This document shows positions 34,552 through 43,170 of a stretch of 64,000 bases of DNA, one piece after another (position 1 is the stretch's first letter; the number at the start of each line of letters is the position of its first letter). Origin of the DNA: Fictibacillus terranigra (GTDB lineage: Bacteria; Bacillota; Bacilli; Bacillales; Fictibacillaceae); the NCBI RefSeq assembly GCF_030412265.1, contig NZ_JAUHLN010000002.1:992001-1056000 (forward strand). Reading direction: 5' to 3'. Position numbers and translations under genes: made by a program. Below the pieces are notes generated by a model. The model was not told the origin of the DNA. It was given only the letters and a program-made list of their open reading frames with translations, and made no database searches.

Positions 34552-34869
34552 TCAACCTGGGGCCTGGCTACTTTCTCCTTCCATTTTCCGGTCCTCATCC
34601 AACACAACTTCTCTTCTCATCGTTTCATGTTTTTTCAAATTTTGTTCCAGACGTTTCACCTTATTTCTAAGCTGAACTACCTTCAGGATTCCAAAGAATC
34701 CCACAGCCAATCCGCCAACCGCTGCCGAACCTAAAATAATCAGGACAAGCGGCCATTTTACGGTTCCAAAAATATAATTAAATTCTACATCATTGCCATT
34801 AACTACAGCGAAAACGGCGATCAGCAGGGCAAAGAGCAGTCCGAAAATCAAATACCCTTGTGCTTTCAT
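34552..34869 (-). CDS. LapA-domain (DUF1049) membrane protein
   Basis: 105 residues: two membrane helices (residues ~5-22 and ~40-62) with NGNDVEFNYIFG between them, then a basic coiled-coil tail (QLRNKVKRLEQNLKKHE). This is the LapA/YrvD layout; in E. coli LapA is linked to lipopolysaccharide assembly, but the role in Gram-positives is unknown. Confidence 0.8.
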   Translation of the reverse strand: MKAQGYLIFGLLFALLIAVFAVVNGNDVEFNYIFGTVKWPLVLIILGSAAVGGLAVGFFGILKVVQLRNKVKRLEQNLKKHETMRREVVLDEDRKMEGESSQAPG

Positions 34870-34940
34870 ATCTCAGCCTCCTTAGCACTCCTATTCCCCA
34901 ATTCCTGATAATCTAAATAAAAAAATGAAGAAATCCTTTC

Positions 34941-34969
34941 TTGATAAAATGGTTAATTCATGTTACAGT
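34941..34969 (+). promoter_or_regulatory. Sigma-A-type promoter of the cold shock gene
   Basis: TTGATA (34941-34946), 17-base spacer, TACAGT (34964-34969). Transcription from here gives a 5' leader of roughly 110 bases, the long leader expected for cold-shock-induced csp mRNAs. Confidence 0.6.
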
Positions 34970-35085
34970 AGTAATAGTTATTTTTGTTCGGTACATGACT
35001 TCTTCGCAGCGGTTTGCGTCTTGAATGATATTTGAGCAGGAATAGTAATAAATCGTGGTTTTGATCCACACAGGAGGAACATCAT

Positions 35086-35283
35086 ATGTTACAAGGTAAA
35101 GTTAAATGGTTTAACGCAGAAAAAGGTTTCGGCTTCATCGAAGTTGAAGGCCAAGACGATGTATTCGTACACTTCTCTGCTATTCAAGGCGAAGGTTTCA
35201 AATCTCTTGAAGAAGGTCAAGATGTAACTTTTGAAATCACTGAAGGTGCTCGCGGACCTCAAGCTGCAAACGTTCAAAAGTAA
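35086..35283 (+). CDS. Cold shock protein (CspB/CspD family)
   Basis: 65-residue single-strand nucleic-acid-binding protein with both RNP motifs: KGFGFIEV and VFVHFSAI. Acts as an RNA chaperone at low temperature and on entry to stationary phase. CAGGAGGAA ribosome site; long leader upstream and its own terminator. Which csp paralogue it is cannot be decided. Confidence 0.97.
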   Translation: MLQGKVKWFNAEKGFGFIEVEGQDDVFVHFSAIQGEGFKSLEEGQDVTFEITEGARGPQAANVQK

Positions 35284-35291
35284 GCAGATAG

Positions 35292-35321
35292 AAAGACTCC
35301 TGAAGTCAGGAGTCTTTTTTT
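35292..35321 (+). terminator. Terminator of the cold shock gene
   Basis: AAAGACTCCTGA / TCAGGAGTCTTT stem and T-run directly after the csp stop. Confidence 0.9.
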
Positions 35322-36108
35322 ATTGTGTTTTTTTCATAAAAGTTTGTATCGCCCGTATGAGTTCACATGGAGATTCGTACATTCCCATATGGCCCGAATC
35401 TGTAAGCACGGATTGTGTAATCCATTCCCCCGAGACAGAAAATGTCTTTTCCGCCTGGATCACCTGATCTCGTTCGCCTGCTATAAGAAGCACTGGCATT
35501 TTGGAGGATTGGAGAACATCATTGCGGTTCGGACGGTTCTTCATCGCTACCAGTGCGCAAATTGCCCCTTCATCCAGAGTCCCATAGCCAATCTCTCTTG
35601 CTCTCTCAATCTTTTCCTTTTGGGCGGATGCGGGTGCAAACAACTTGGGAACGAGCTGATCGATTACCTCTTTCAATCTGCCATCCTTTATTTTTTCAAT
35701 CGTCTGATCCCTGCCGTTCCTTCCAGCTTCATCATCCGGGAAAGCAGTTGAATGAATGAGCCCAAAAGCTTTCAGCCGGTTACTTTGATGGTCAGCAAAG
35801 GCAAGTGTAATATAACCCCCAAGGGAATGCCCGAACATTGTGACTTTTTCCAGCCCCAAATGTTGAAGCAAATCTTTAATATCTTCAGAAAGATCCTCCA
35901 CTGCGCAAGCAGATTCCCTGACGGATGATTTTCCATGACCCCTCAGATCAGGAGCAATTACCCGATAATCCTTAGCGAGTTCAGGGATAACCTCCTCCCA
36001 ATACTCATGGCTTCCGCAGAAACCGTGAAGGAGCACGATCGGTTCTCCTTTGCCTTCATCCATATACGACATTCTCACAGTTCCAAGGTCTGCAGTTTTT
36101 AATTTCAA
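35320..36108 (-). CDS. Alpha/beta-fold hydrolase
   Basis: 262 residues. Oxyanion-hole motif LLHGFCGS, nucleophile elbow GHSLGG (Ser), acid in LIAGERDQVI and His in DSGHMGMYE give a complete catalytic triad. Similar to esterases and haloperoxidase-like hydrolases; substrate unknown. Start is TTG at 36108 after AAGGAGTGG. The TTG overlaps the TGA of a short upstream frame, suggesting coupling. Confidence 0.85.
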   Translation of the reverse strand: MKLKTADLGTVRMSYMDEGKGEPIVLLHGFCGSHEYWEEVIPELAKDYRVIAPDLRGHGKSSVRESACAVEDLSEDIKDLLQHLGLEKVTMFGHSLGGYITLAFADHQSNRLKAFGLIHSTAFPDDEAGRNGRDQTIEKIKDGRLKEVIDQLVPKLFAPASAQKEKIERAREIGYGTLDEGAICALVAMKNRPNRNDVLQSSKMPVLLIAGERDQVIQAEKTFSVSGEWITQSVLTDSGHMGMYESPCELIRAIQTFMKKTQ

Positions 36109-36255
36109 GGCTGCTCCACTCCTTCTGCACTTTTATATTGATCAACTTGCCGTTTCAAATCCTCCAGCTCATCCAATAATTTTACCATCATATTATCCGT
36201 GCGTCTAAGTTCCAGCCAAATCTGGCCTACTACTCCATACCCTCTTATGTTTCAT
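36105..36255 (-). pseudogene. Possible small coiled-coil protein gene with a frameshift
   Basis: The frame ending at 36105 reads GQIWLELRRTDNMM and then VKLLDELEDLKRQVDQYK before its stop, a credible coiled coil, but has no start codon. An ATG at 36255 with AAAGGA eight bases upstream begins a different frame (MKHKRVW) that would join it after a one-base deletion near 36226-36232. The end overlaps the hydrolase start as TTGA. Either a small broken gene upstream of the hydrolase, or chance. Confidence 0.35.
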
Positions 36256-36293
36256 GTCATGTGTCCTTTGTGATGAATTAAAGGTATTTCAGC

Positions 36294-36317
36294 CAAAAAA
36301 GACCCTAAATGGGTCTT
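36294..36317 (-). terminator. Terminator of coaA
   Basis: On the minus strand AGACCC, ATTTA loop, GGGTCT followed by TTTTT, just past the coaA stop. Confidence 0.85.
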
Positions 36318-36332
36318 CTGGGAATTACGTTC

Positions 36333-37295
36333 TCACATCTTTCGCATCTTTATGCCGGAAACTGAATGGTTTTTTCCTTTTTCCAAGATCAAATGCGCTC
36401 TATACTTGGTAGGAAGAATATTCTCACGCAGGTTTAGGCCGTTGATGGTATTCCAAATATTCAAAGCGAACTGGATCGCTTCATCATCCTTTAAGTCAGC
36501 GTACCGGTGGAAATACGAGATCGGACTTTGGAACGCTGTATTCCTTAAAATCTTAAAACGCTCAACGTACCATTTTTTTATCTCTTCTTCGTCTGCATCG
36601 ACATACAGGGAAAAATCGAAGAAATCTGAGACAAAGATCTGAGGGGTTTGTTTATTCCTTTTTTGTTTCGGAACCTGTAGTACGTTTATTCCTTCAACAA
36701 TAACGATGTCCGGCGCAGAAATGGTTTGTACCTTGTCAGCCAAAATGTCATATTCCAGGTGAGAATAGATCGGCGCCTCAACAACAGGCTTGCCGGATTT
36801 CAAATCGGAAAGAAAATGTATCAATCCTTTCAGATCATAGCTTTCCGGGAAGCCCTTCCGGCCCATAAGACCCTTTTGCTCAAGGACAGCATTCGGGAAC
36901 AAAAAGCCATCTGTCGTTACAAGCTCGACTTTCGGTGTATTCGGCCAACGTGAAAGAAGAGCCTGAATGATTCGAGATGTCGTGCTTTTCCCTACAGCGA
37001 CGCTTCCTGCAATGCCTATAATGAACGGCGGTTTTTTCATTTGCTTTCTTAAAAAAGCATTAGACTGCTGATGCAGCTGCTGTGAGGCTGTCACATGGAG
37101 GTTCAGCAGGCGGCAAAGCGGCAAGTAGATGGAAGACACCTCATCAAGAGAAACATTTTCATTGATTCCCTGAAGCTCCGATATTTCCCATTCCGTCAAC
37201 GGCTGTATATCGGCCGAATACAGGCTCGCCCACTCGCTTCTTGAAAAAGAAAGATAGGGCGACAGCGACTCATTCTCTAACATCATCTGGCTCAT
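36333..37295 (-). CDS. coaA: Pantothenate kinase, type I
   Basis: 320 residues. P-loop [17 protein letters not shown], then [19 protein letters not shown] and the C-terminal region typical of bacterial CoaA ([19 protein letters not shown] ... H-S-V). Phosphorylates pantothenate with ATP in the first committed step of coenzyme A synthesis; type I enzymes are feedback-inhibited by CoA. AAAAGGAG lies before the ATG at 37295, so the ATG at 37304 is less likely. Confidence 0.96.
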   Translation of the reverse strand: MSQMMLENESLSPYLSFSRSEWASLYSADIQPLTEWEISELQGINENVSLDEVSSIYLPLCRLLNLHVTASQQLHQQSNAFLRKQMKKPPFIIGIAGSVAVGKSTTSRIIQALLSRWPNTPKVELVTTDGFLFPNAVLEQKGLMGRKGFPESYDLKGLIHFLSDLKSGKPVVEAPIYSHLEYDILADKVQTISAPDIVIVEGINVLQVPKQKRNKQTPQIFVSDFFDFSLYVDADEEEIKKWYVERFKILRNTAFQSPISYFHRYADLKDDEAIQFALNIWNTINGLNLRENILPTKYRAHLILEKGKNHSVSGIKMRKM

Positions 37296-37465
37296 TGCTG
37301 GCATCTCCTTTTTGGATCACTATGCTTAATATTCTATATAAACGGTCATAGGATACTCATACATTTAAAAGTTGGATCTATCGCTTTACAATGTTAACAC
37401 AATTTTAAAGATAAGATAACCTGATTGTAAACCCAAACGGCTTAAATAAGAAAGCGGTTTCCCCC

Positions 37466-37510
37466 AAAAAGATAAAAAGGATCCCCAATCAGTAGGAAAT
37501 CCTTTTTATC
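37466..37510 (-). terminator. Terminator of the CorA gene
   Basis: On the minus strand GATAAAAAGGAT pairs with ATCCTTTTTATC across about 15 bases and is followed by TTTTT. Confidence 0.8.
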
Positions 37511-37520
37511 CATCATCCCT

Positions 37521-38462
37521 TTACTTACGGAAGAAACGTTTTTTCCAAAAAATAAAAGATACGAGGCCAGAGAGTGTAAATGCCAAGCAAAGACTGACGA
37601 AAAATGCATGGGGATACTTTTGAAACGGCAAAGGAATGTTCATGCCGTAGAAACTCGCCACCATGGTAGGGAGAGCGAGTATAATCGTAATGGATGTCAG
37701 AAAACGCATCTCGACGTTCAAGTTGTTGGATATAACAGAAGAAAAAGCATCCATCAAACTTTTTAAGATATTTCGATAAATCAAGCTCATTTCGATGGCC
37801 TGTTTATTTTCAATGATAACGTCCTCTAACAGGTCCTTATCCTCTTCATACATCTTCAAATAGCTGACCTTCAATAATTTTTCAAGAACGGCATCGTTCG
37901 ACTTAAGCGAGGTCGCAAAATAGACAAGGGACTTTTCAAGTCTGAGCAGCTCAAATAGATCATCATTCTTCAATGATTCTCTCAGTTCATTTTCGATCTG
38001 TTCGGTTTTCCGATTGATCTGACGCAGATACCGCAAGTAATAGGTCGCGATCATCTGCAGCAGCTGAAAGACAAAGCGTGTTTTCTTGTACGTATAAAAA
38101 TTCTTCACTTTATGTTTCGCAAACAACTCAAGAATGGGGTTCTCCCTAAGGCATACCGTAATAAAATGCGTATCCGTTGAAATCATCGCAAGCGGAAACG
38201 TATCGTACTGTATTCCATTTTCATCCGATTCAAGGATCGGAAGGTCGACGATAACACTCACGGTGTTTCCTTCTTTCTCCACCCTTGAACGTTCCTCTTC
38301 ATCCAGAGCATCTCGTAAAAAATCCGGATCGATTCCGATCTTTTCAACGACCCAGTTGATTTCTTCATTGGTAGGCGCAATCAAGTTAATCCAGCAGCCT
38401 TTTTGAATATCGTCCATCTCTGATAATTGATTGGCAGTGTCAGTGTAATAAACATTCAGCAT
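37521..38462 (-). CDS. CorA-family magnesium/divalent cation transporter
   Basis: 313 residues: long cytosolic N-terminal domain (~250 residues), then two C-terminal membrane helices separated by the signature YGMNIPLP (family: GMN) and ending in a basic tail (WKKRFFRK). LTSITIILALPTMVASFYGMN matches the pore helix. Forms a homopentameric channel for Mg2+ or related ions. Monocistronic. Confidence 0.93.
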   Translation of the reverse strand: MLNVYYTDTANQLSEMDDIQKGCWINLIAPTNEEINWVVEKIGIDPDFLRDALDEEERSRVEKEGNTVSVIVDLPILESDENGIQYDTFPLAMISTDTHFITVCLRENPILELFAKHKVKNFYTYKKTRFVFQLLQMIATYYLRYLRQINRKTEQIENELRESLKNDDLFELLRLEKSLVYFATSLKSNDAVLEKLLKVSYLKMYEEDKDLLEDVIIENKQAIEMSLIYRNILKSLMDAFSSVISNNLNVEMRFLTSITIILALPTMVASFYGMNIPLPFQKYPHAFFVSLCLAFTLSGLVSFIFWKKRFFRK

Positions 38463-38556
38463 ATGATCTACCTCTTACATTCAGTCTATTCCTATAATAA
38501 AACAAATCCATTTAAAAAAGTAAACAAAAGATTTATATTTTTTGTTATAAAAGCAA

Positions 38557-38582
38557 AAGAGCCTTTACATGTAAAGACTCTT
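38557..38582 (-). terminator. Terminator of the histidine-kinase gene
   Basis: AAGAGcCTTTAC / GTAAAGaCTCTT hairpin with T-rich tail on the minus strand, directly past the reconstructed kinase stop at 38587. Confidence 0.7.
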
Positions 38583-38586
38583 CTTT

Positions 38587-39951
38587 CTACGCTAGATCCA
38601 ATTGTATGCTTACTTTGAAAAGATCACCGTCAGCTTCAACCTCCATATTTCCCTCGTGAAGGTCAATAATCGATTTGGCGATGGCCAGCCCTAGGCCGGA
38701 GCCTTCCGAATGCCGGGATGTATCTCCTCGTTTGAAGCGTTCAAACAATTCTTCAGTGTTGCCGCCCAGCTCGTATTTCGAGACGTTTTTGAAAGAGAGA
38801 TGAGCTTTTCCGTGCTTTTTTCCACCGCGATATAAACCCGCGTACCTTCAAGAGAATATTTAAGGATGTTTCCGATCAGGTTGTCAAACACTCGCCACAT
38901 TTTCTGTCCATCCACATGCACATCGATGGGCTGTTCCTTGGCGGACATTCTCACTTGCAGCGTCGATTGTTCGATCGCTTCATCATGCTCAGCCAAAGCC
39001 TGCTGCAGCAGCTGAACGATATCTACAGTCGTTTTCACGAGTTCAATATTTCCACTTGCCATCTTTGAAGCTTCAAAAAGATCATCGATCAGAACTTTTA
39101 AACGTTTTGACTTTTTATCAATGATTTGTACGTAAGCTTCCCTAGACGCCTCATCCAGACCATGGGTCTTTAGAAGCTCGGTATACGTGATGATGGAAGT
39201 AAGAGGAGTCCTGAGATCGTGGCTGACATTCGTGATCAGTTCTGTCTTCAGCCGCTCGCTCTTTGCCTCTGATCGTTGAAGAGACTTTACGCCGTGTTTC
39301 AGCGTATTAATGTTCCTGGCCAAACCTGCAAGAACAGAACGTCCTTTCGCCTTCAAATCCGGCTCCATGTTCCCTGCAGCAAGCTCAGTTGAATGATGCA
39401 CAATCCGGTTGAAATACGATATTTTTTTCAGGGAGAAGATCAGTACTGGCATGGTCACAGCAATAAACATCACAACATATAAAACAGCCAGCTGATTATG
39501 ATATAAGATAATTCCTACACCAAAACCGGAAGCGAAAATTACAATAAGCAATACGAAATACTGAAAAGCGAGGCTGCGGAAATGGAAGACCTTCTCTAAA
39601 TCATTCCAGAAACGGTGGATCAAAGCTGTTTTCCAATATTCTTTCGTCCAGGCTCTGCCTTTCCACTCGGTTAAAATCCATATTAGTTGAATGATGTTCA
39701 GCCCTATCATTAAGCTCGTGAACCCGATGGTGATGACCGTATCATCAATGTTGCCGGCAAAGGGCCCATAAACATTGTAATCCGCCGCAACCCCTAGTGA
39801 GATCAGGAGTATGATAATGGAAAAAAGCAAGAAAGCTAATTTTACATCGACAGGTATTGTTTTGAAATAAGCTCGATATGAGGAGTCCGTTATGGAATTC
39901 ACTAGACGCTGTTTTTTTGCCAGCCAAAAGCTGCTCCGTGTCTTTTTTCAT
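38587..39951 (-). pseudogene. Sensor histidine kinase, two homopolymer frameshifts
   Basis: Membrane-bound sensor kinase with about five or six N-terminal helices, HAMP-like linker, H box VSHDLRTPLTSI and N box FDNLIGNILKY. The main open frame (38691-39902) runs out of frame at a six-A run on the minus strand (38816-38821). Adding one A restores YELGGNTEELFERFKRGD and the G2 box SEGSGLGLAIAKSI up to a stop at 38587. At the 5' end a seven-A run (39912-39918) similarly separates the start MKKDTEQLLAGKK (ATG 39951) from QRLVNSITDSS. No response-regulator gene adjoins it. Either decayed or carrying sequencing errors. Confidence 0.85.
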
Positions 39952-40098
39952 GCTCTTCATTTGTTACACAAAACTGCTGGCTGCTCGCCAGCAATCCCAC
40001 CCACATTCTAGGAAATGAATTGAGGGTCTCTTTCAAGCATCTGGCCGCGAGGATAATCTGAAACTATAATCAAAATATTGTGTTAAGAGAGCTAATTC

Positions 40099-40126
40099 AA
40101 AAGAGACCTTTTACAAGGTCTCTTTT
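40099..40126 (-). terminator. Terminator
   Basis: AAAAGAGACCTT / AAGGTCTCTTTT with a 4-base loop, past the end of the isochorismatase-family gene. Confidence 0.8.
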
Positions 40127-40139
40127 GCTGCCGATTTGC

Positions 40140-40693
40140 TTATCGGTAAGTGTCATGTATGGGGTGAAACAAATCTTCTTCAGCACTTCTGACGATAGAA
40201 AAGTGATCGACATTGTAATGACCGTGAAGAATTTCATTATGATGGGCAATGATCTGTTCTGCGTTCAGCGTTTTTGAATCCGTCGTCGAATGCCCCTCTT
40301 TGACAAGCGTCACATCAAATCCTTGTACGGTTGCCATCCTTACGGCCGTATCAATGCAATGCTCTGTTTTGCAGCCCATGATCACGAGATGTATTACTTC
40401 ATGGGTTTTCAAGTGTTCCAGCCTGTGCTATAAAAGGCATTGGTAGCTTTCTTGTCAAAAAATGGACAATTCTCAGGCATTGTGATGTCCTTATGAACTT
40501 GAAACCCCTTTCCTTCACCAGAAGCAACATCCTGATCCCTGATAAACAGAATGGGAACCTCTAGCTCTCTTGCTTTTCCAATCACAAAATTGATGGTTTG
40601 TATCAGCTTTTCTTTTTGATAAACCGCTTCATTTCCTTCACTTCCGTCCATCAAATCCTGCTGTGCATCAATTACGAGCAAGGCTTGTTTCAC
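40140..40693 (-). pseudogene. Isochorismatase-family cysteine hydrolase, frameshifted
   Basis: The GTG at 40693, after GAGGAGA, starts VKQALLVIDAQQDLMDG (catalytic Asp). The frame ends early at 40409 in FYSTGWNT. The rest of the domain continues in another frame as LEHLKTHEVIHLVIMGCKTEHCIDTAVR (catalytic Cys), through to a stop at 40140. One missing base near 40418-40426 explains the break. The two pieces overlap as TTGA, so two-chain expression is conceivable but unlikely. Same family as the BMC gene at 19733, but a different subgroup. Confidence 0.85.
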
Positions 40694-40914
40694 GCAATCA
40701 TCTCCTCGATTCTTTACTAATCCTGATCTTCCCATTGTAAAAGTTGATTTTGGTATGCCATAATAACCGCCTCCTTTCTTGATGTCTGTCTGACTAATTC
40801 TATACTTGGCCTCAGCATCCTGTTCCAGCTTCCAAAACCTTCAATTATTTTACACTATTAACCTTGAAAATTATGGTAGAATATAAAGAGATTAATAGAG
40901 ACGGAGGACTAGAA

Positions 40915-42384
40915 ATGAAATCACTGCTATTGAAGGCGGGTTTGGCAGGCTGCCTGGCCATTGGTTTATGGCCTGCGAATGATGCACACGCCGAAGCCGC
41001 ATCTGGCTTACAGACGAAATGCAGTTCATTAGGCACTCTAAAAAGAGGAGTAAATCCCGGCTTTCAGCATATGAACTGTCTGTTGACAAACGCCGCTTTA
41101 GAAGCCGGCATCCCGCCAGAGATTGTGAAGGCTGTCGCCTCAAAAGAAAGCAGCGGATGGAAGCAATATGACAAATATGGCAACCCGATTGTCTCTCACG
41201 ACAACGGGATCGGGGTTATGCAGATTACCGTTCCGAGAGATTCTGACCCTATAGAACTTGAAAAGCTAAAGTTTGATATTCCATATAACATAAAGGCAGG
41301 TGTTGCTCTTCTTTCTTCCAAATATAATAATTTGAAATTACCTGCTGTACTGCCGAAAGACAAAAACGTGCTGGAGTCCTGGTACTTTGCCGTCATGGCA
41401 TATAATGGGATCAAGCCTAAGAACAGCCCGCTGTTCCAAAGTACAGGCAAACCGAATACGGAAGCCTATCAGGAAAGAGTACTGTCTTTATTGAACGATG
41501 ATAGTTTCTTAGGGCATACAGCTCTTGGTAAACCAACATTCTCAACAAAAGATTTTCAATATGATCCATCGATAGCAGAAAACATTGTTTTTCTTAAAAA
41601 ATCATACAGTATGACGAAACGGCTCCATGCCTCAAGATATCTATTAAAGAAAAATGATAAAGTGGTAACGAGCTGGGACGAACCTCCGTTAACTCAAGTT
41701 AATCTGAGAAAAGGTCCCTCTTCAACTACAGCAACGGTGAAACAGCTCACTAAGAACACACCTTTGCTCATTTCTGATCAATTTCAATTTGACACGTATC
41801 TAGACAGCGCTAATCAATTTGTATGGTATCCGGTTACTACAATTGATAAAAAATTTAAAGGGTATATCTCTTCCGCATACATCACCAAAGCCATGGCCAA
41901 ACTAACGGTCAATCCGGTGGACGATAATGATACAAGCATTTCAGGAAAAGCACCAAAAAGCACATGGGTAACCATTAAAGCCGGAAGCAAAACACTGGCT
42001 GCCAAGCTTGCGCACACCACCGGCACTTTCAAGATCTCCATACCGAAACAGAAAGCCAACACCAACCTATCCGTGACCTACAAGGACAGCCTAAATACAG
42101 TCAGTCCTTCAGTTTCCGTTACAGTCGTTGATCACACAGCGCCTGCGGCACCTCAGGTTTCAACCATCGCGTCAAAAACCACGACTGTAACAGGATCTGC
42201 TGAAGCATACTCTACGGTTCTAGTAAAAAAAGGTAAGACTCTGCTTGGCAAGAACACCACTGATAAGTACGGAAAATTTAAAGTAAAGATGAAACCTCAG
42301 AAAGCGGGTACGATCCTTTCCGTTACAGCGACCGACAGAGCAAAGAATACGAGCAAAGCTGCCACCTATAGAGTAAGAAAATAG
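40915..42384 (+). CDS. Secreted lytic-transglycosylase-like protein with SH3 and Ig-like repeats
   Basis: 489 residues. Signal peptide (cleavage near AHA-EA, residue ~25), an SLT-type domain with catalytic Glu in AVASKESSGWKQYD and GIGVMQITVP, then NAGVALL-type and YFAVMAYNG segments. A bacterial SH3 region (VNLRKGPSSTTATVKQL) follows, then two ~80-residue Ig-like repeats (SISGKAPKSTWVTIKAG and VTGSAEAYSTVLVKKG) typical of wall-anchored Bacillus proteins. Probably cleaves peptidoglycan glycan strands. GGAGGA stands before the ATG at 40915. Its terminator is split by an IS remnant. Confidence 0.85.
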   Translation: MKSLLLKAGLAGCLAIGLWPANDAHAEAASGLQTKCSSLGTLKRGVNPGFQHMNCLLTNAALEAGIPPEIVKAVASKESSGWKQYDKYGNPIVSHDNGIGVMQITVPRDSDPIELEKLKFDIPYNIKAGVALLSSKYNNLKLPAVLPKDKNVLESWYFAVMAYNGIKPKNSPLFQSTGKPNTEAYQERVLSLLNDDSFLGHTALGKPTFSTKDFQYDPSIAENIVFLKKSYSMTKRLHASRYLLKKNDKVVTSWDEPPLTQVNLRKGPSSTTATVKQLTKNTPLLISDQFQFDTYLDSANQFVWYPVTTIDKKFKGYISSAYITKAMAKLTVNPVDDNDTSISGKAPKSTWVTIKAGSKTLAAKLAHTTGTFKISIPKQKANTNLSVTYKDSLNTVSPSVSVTVVDHTAPAAPQVSTIASKTTTVTGSAEAYSTVLVKKGKTLLGKNTTDKYGKFKVKMKPQKAGTILSVTATDRAKNTSKAATYRVRK

Positions 42385-42389
42385 AAATA

Positions 42390-42405
42390 AAAAAGCTGAT
42401 CCATC
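42390..42405 (+). terminator. Left arm of a terminator split by an IS element
   Basis: AAAAAGCTGATCCATC directly after the transglycosylase stop. It pairs with GATGGGATCAGCTTTTT at 42975-42991, about 570 bases away, on the far side of the IS remnant. The two arms must once have been one hairpin. Confidence 0.75.
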
Positions 42406-42413
42406 AGATAAAG

Positions 42414-42967
42414 TGTACCCTATGTAAAGGACATTTTAAAAAAGGCTAGGAACCTTTAAAGAGATGATCTCTGTATTCAACAGGGGTCATTTTTTTTAAG
42501 TTCCATTGATGCCTAAAATAATTGTAGTACTTCATATAGTTCTTTACTTTACGCTTAAGTTCATCCAGTGTAGTACACGACTTAATGAATGTTTCATCTT
42601 TGAAGTGCCCAAAAAAAGATTCTTGAGGAGCGTTATCCCCACAGTTTCCTCGCCTTGACATGGATTGGTAGGAACAAACCCGTTTCATTCCAATGATATC
42701 AACATTGAATCCGAATTCTCCAAATATCTCTCTTGGTAGCCTTTCATTATCATTTTCGCGATGAAAATACGTTTGAACTCATCCGTATAGGTAATACCTT
42801 TCGAACTCACTGATTTAACGTAAGGATTTTTTGATAGTAGATTGATCTCTTTCTCTGCAAATAACTTTTTACTCATAATTAAATCTTCCCCAGTTCTGAT
42901 TTTTCTTCATTATATAGAAAAGCACCCTATAGGCAGACTTTTTTTAGTGTCTACACTATAGGGTACA
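42414..42967 (-). mobile_element. Internally deleted IS3-family element (554 bp)
   Basis: Ends are inverted repeats: TGTACCCTAT at 42414 and ATAGGGTACA ending at 42967. Inside, the start of the orfA transposase and the end of orfB are joined, with about 0.9 kb missing compared with a full IS3-type element. No target duplication was clear. It cannot transpose by itself but could be mobilised in trans. Confidence 0.85.
42446..42876 (-). pseudogene. IS3-family transposase remnant (orfA-orfB fusion)
   Basis: ATG at 42876 begins SKKLFAEKEINLLSKNPYVK ... YTDEFKRIFIA, the IS3 OrfA N-terminus. A one-base loss then shifts the frame; in the next frame the text continues ENDNERLPREIFGEFGF ... IIGMKRV and runs straight into the OrfB C-terminus SMSRRGNCGDNAPQESFFGHFKDE, ending at 42446. 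The N-terminal part of the DDE domain and the central region are deleted, so it is inactive. Confidence 0.88.
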
Positions 42968-42974
42968 CATTACA

Positions 42975-42991
42975 GATGGGATCAGCTTTTT
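42975..42991 (+). terminator. Right arm of the split terminator
   Basis: GATGGGATCAGCTTTTT, complementary (one bulged base) to the arm at 42390-42405. The IS remnant occupies what was the loop. Confidence 0.7.
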
Positions 42992-43033
42992 CTATCATTA
43001 TGCTCTTTTTCGTTCGGATGAATCCTTTTTTCG

Positions 43034-43135
43034 CTAAGCGGATGTTTTTTTGCTTCTGCGGTTGCGTTCGTCCACCATTCTTATAGTAAGCATGGCAAAA
43101 CTGATCATTAAGGACAATACCTTATACACCGCCAT
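43034..43135 (-). CDS. Holin-like small toxin (type I toxin candidate, TxpA/Hol_Tox type)
   Basis: 33 residues: MAVYKVLSLMISFAMLTI then RMVDERNRRSKKTSA. The layout (short polar start with a V-Y pair, one hydrophobic helix of S-L-M-I-S-F-A type, basic tail) matches putative holin-like toxins of Firmicutes, membrane-acting peptides usually held down by an antisense RNA. GGGAGG lies 9 bases before the ATG. The gene is just downstream of the intracellular protease gene on the same strand. The antitoxin RNA was not located. Confidence 0.7.
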   Translation of the reverse strand: MAVYKVLSLMISFAMLTIRMVDERNRRSKKTSA

Positions 43136-43170
43136 CAACAACATCCTCCCTTATAATATGGGATTGTTAT

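Noticed and set aside
40140-40735. Two independent small hydrolase genes
   Set aside because: Together they make one isochorismatase-family domain (Asp in the first, Cys in the second), so a frameshift is the better reading.
42414-42967. Target-site duplication of the IS3 remnant
   Set aside because: Flanks AAG and CAT do not match; the ends may be off by a base or the duplication lost.
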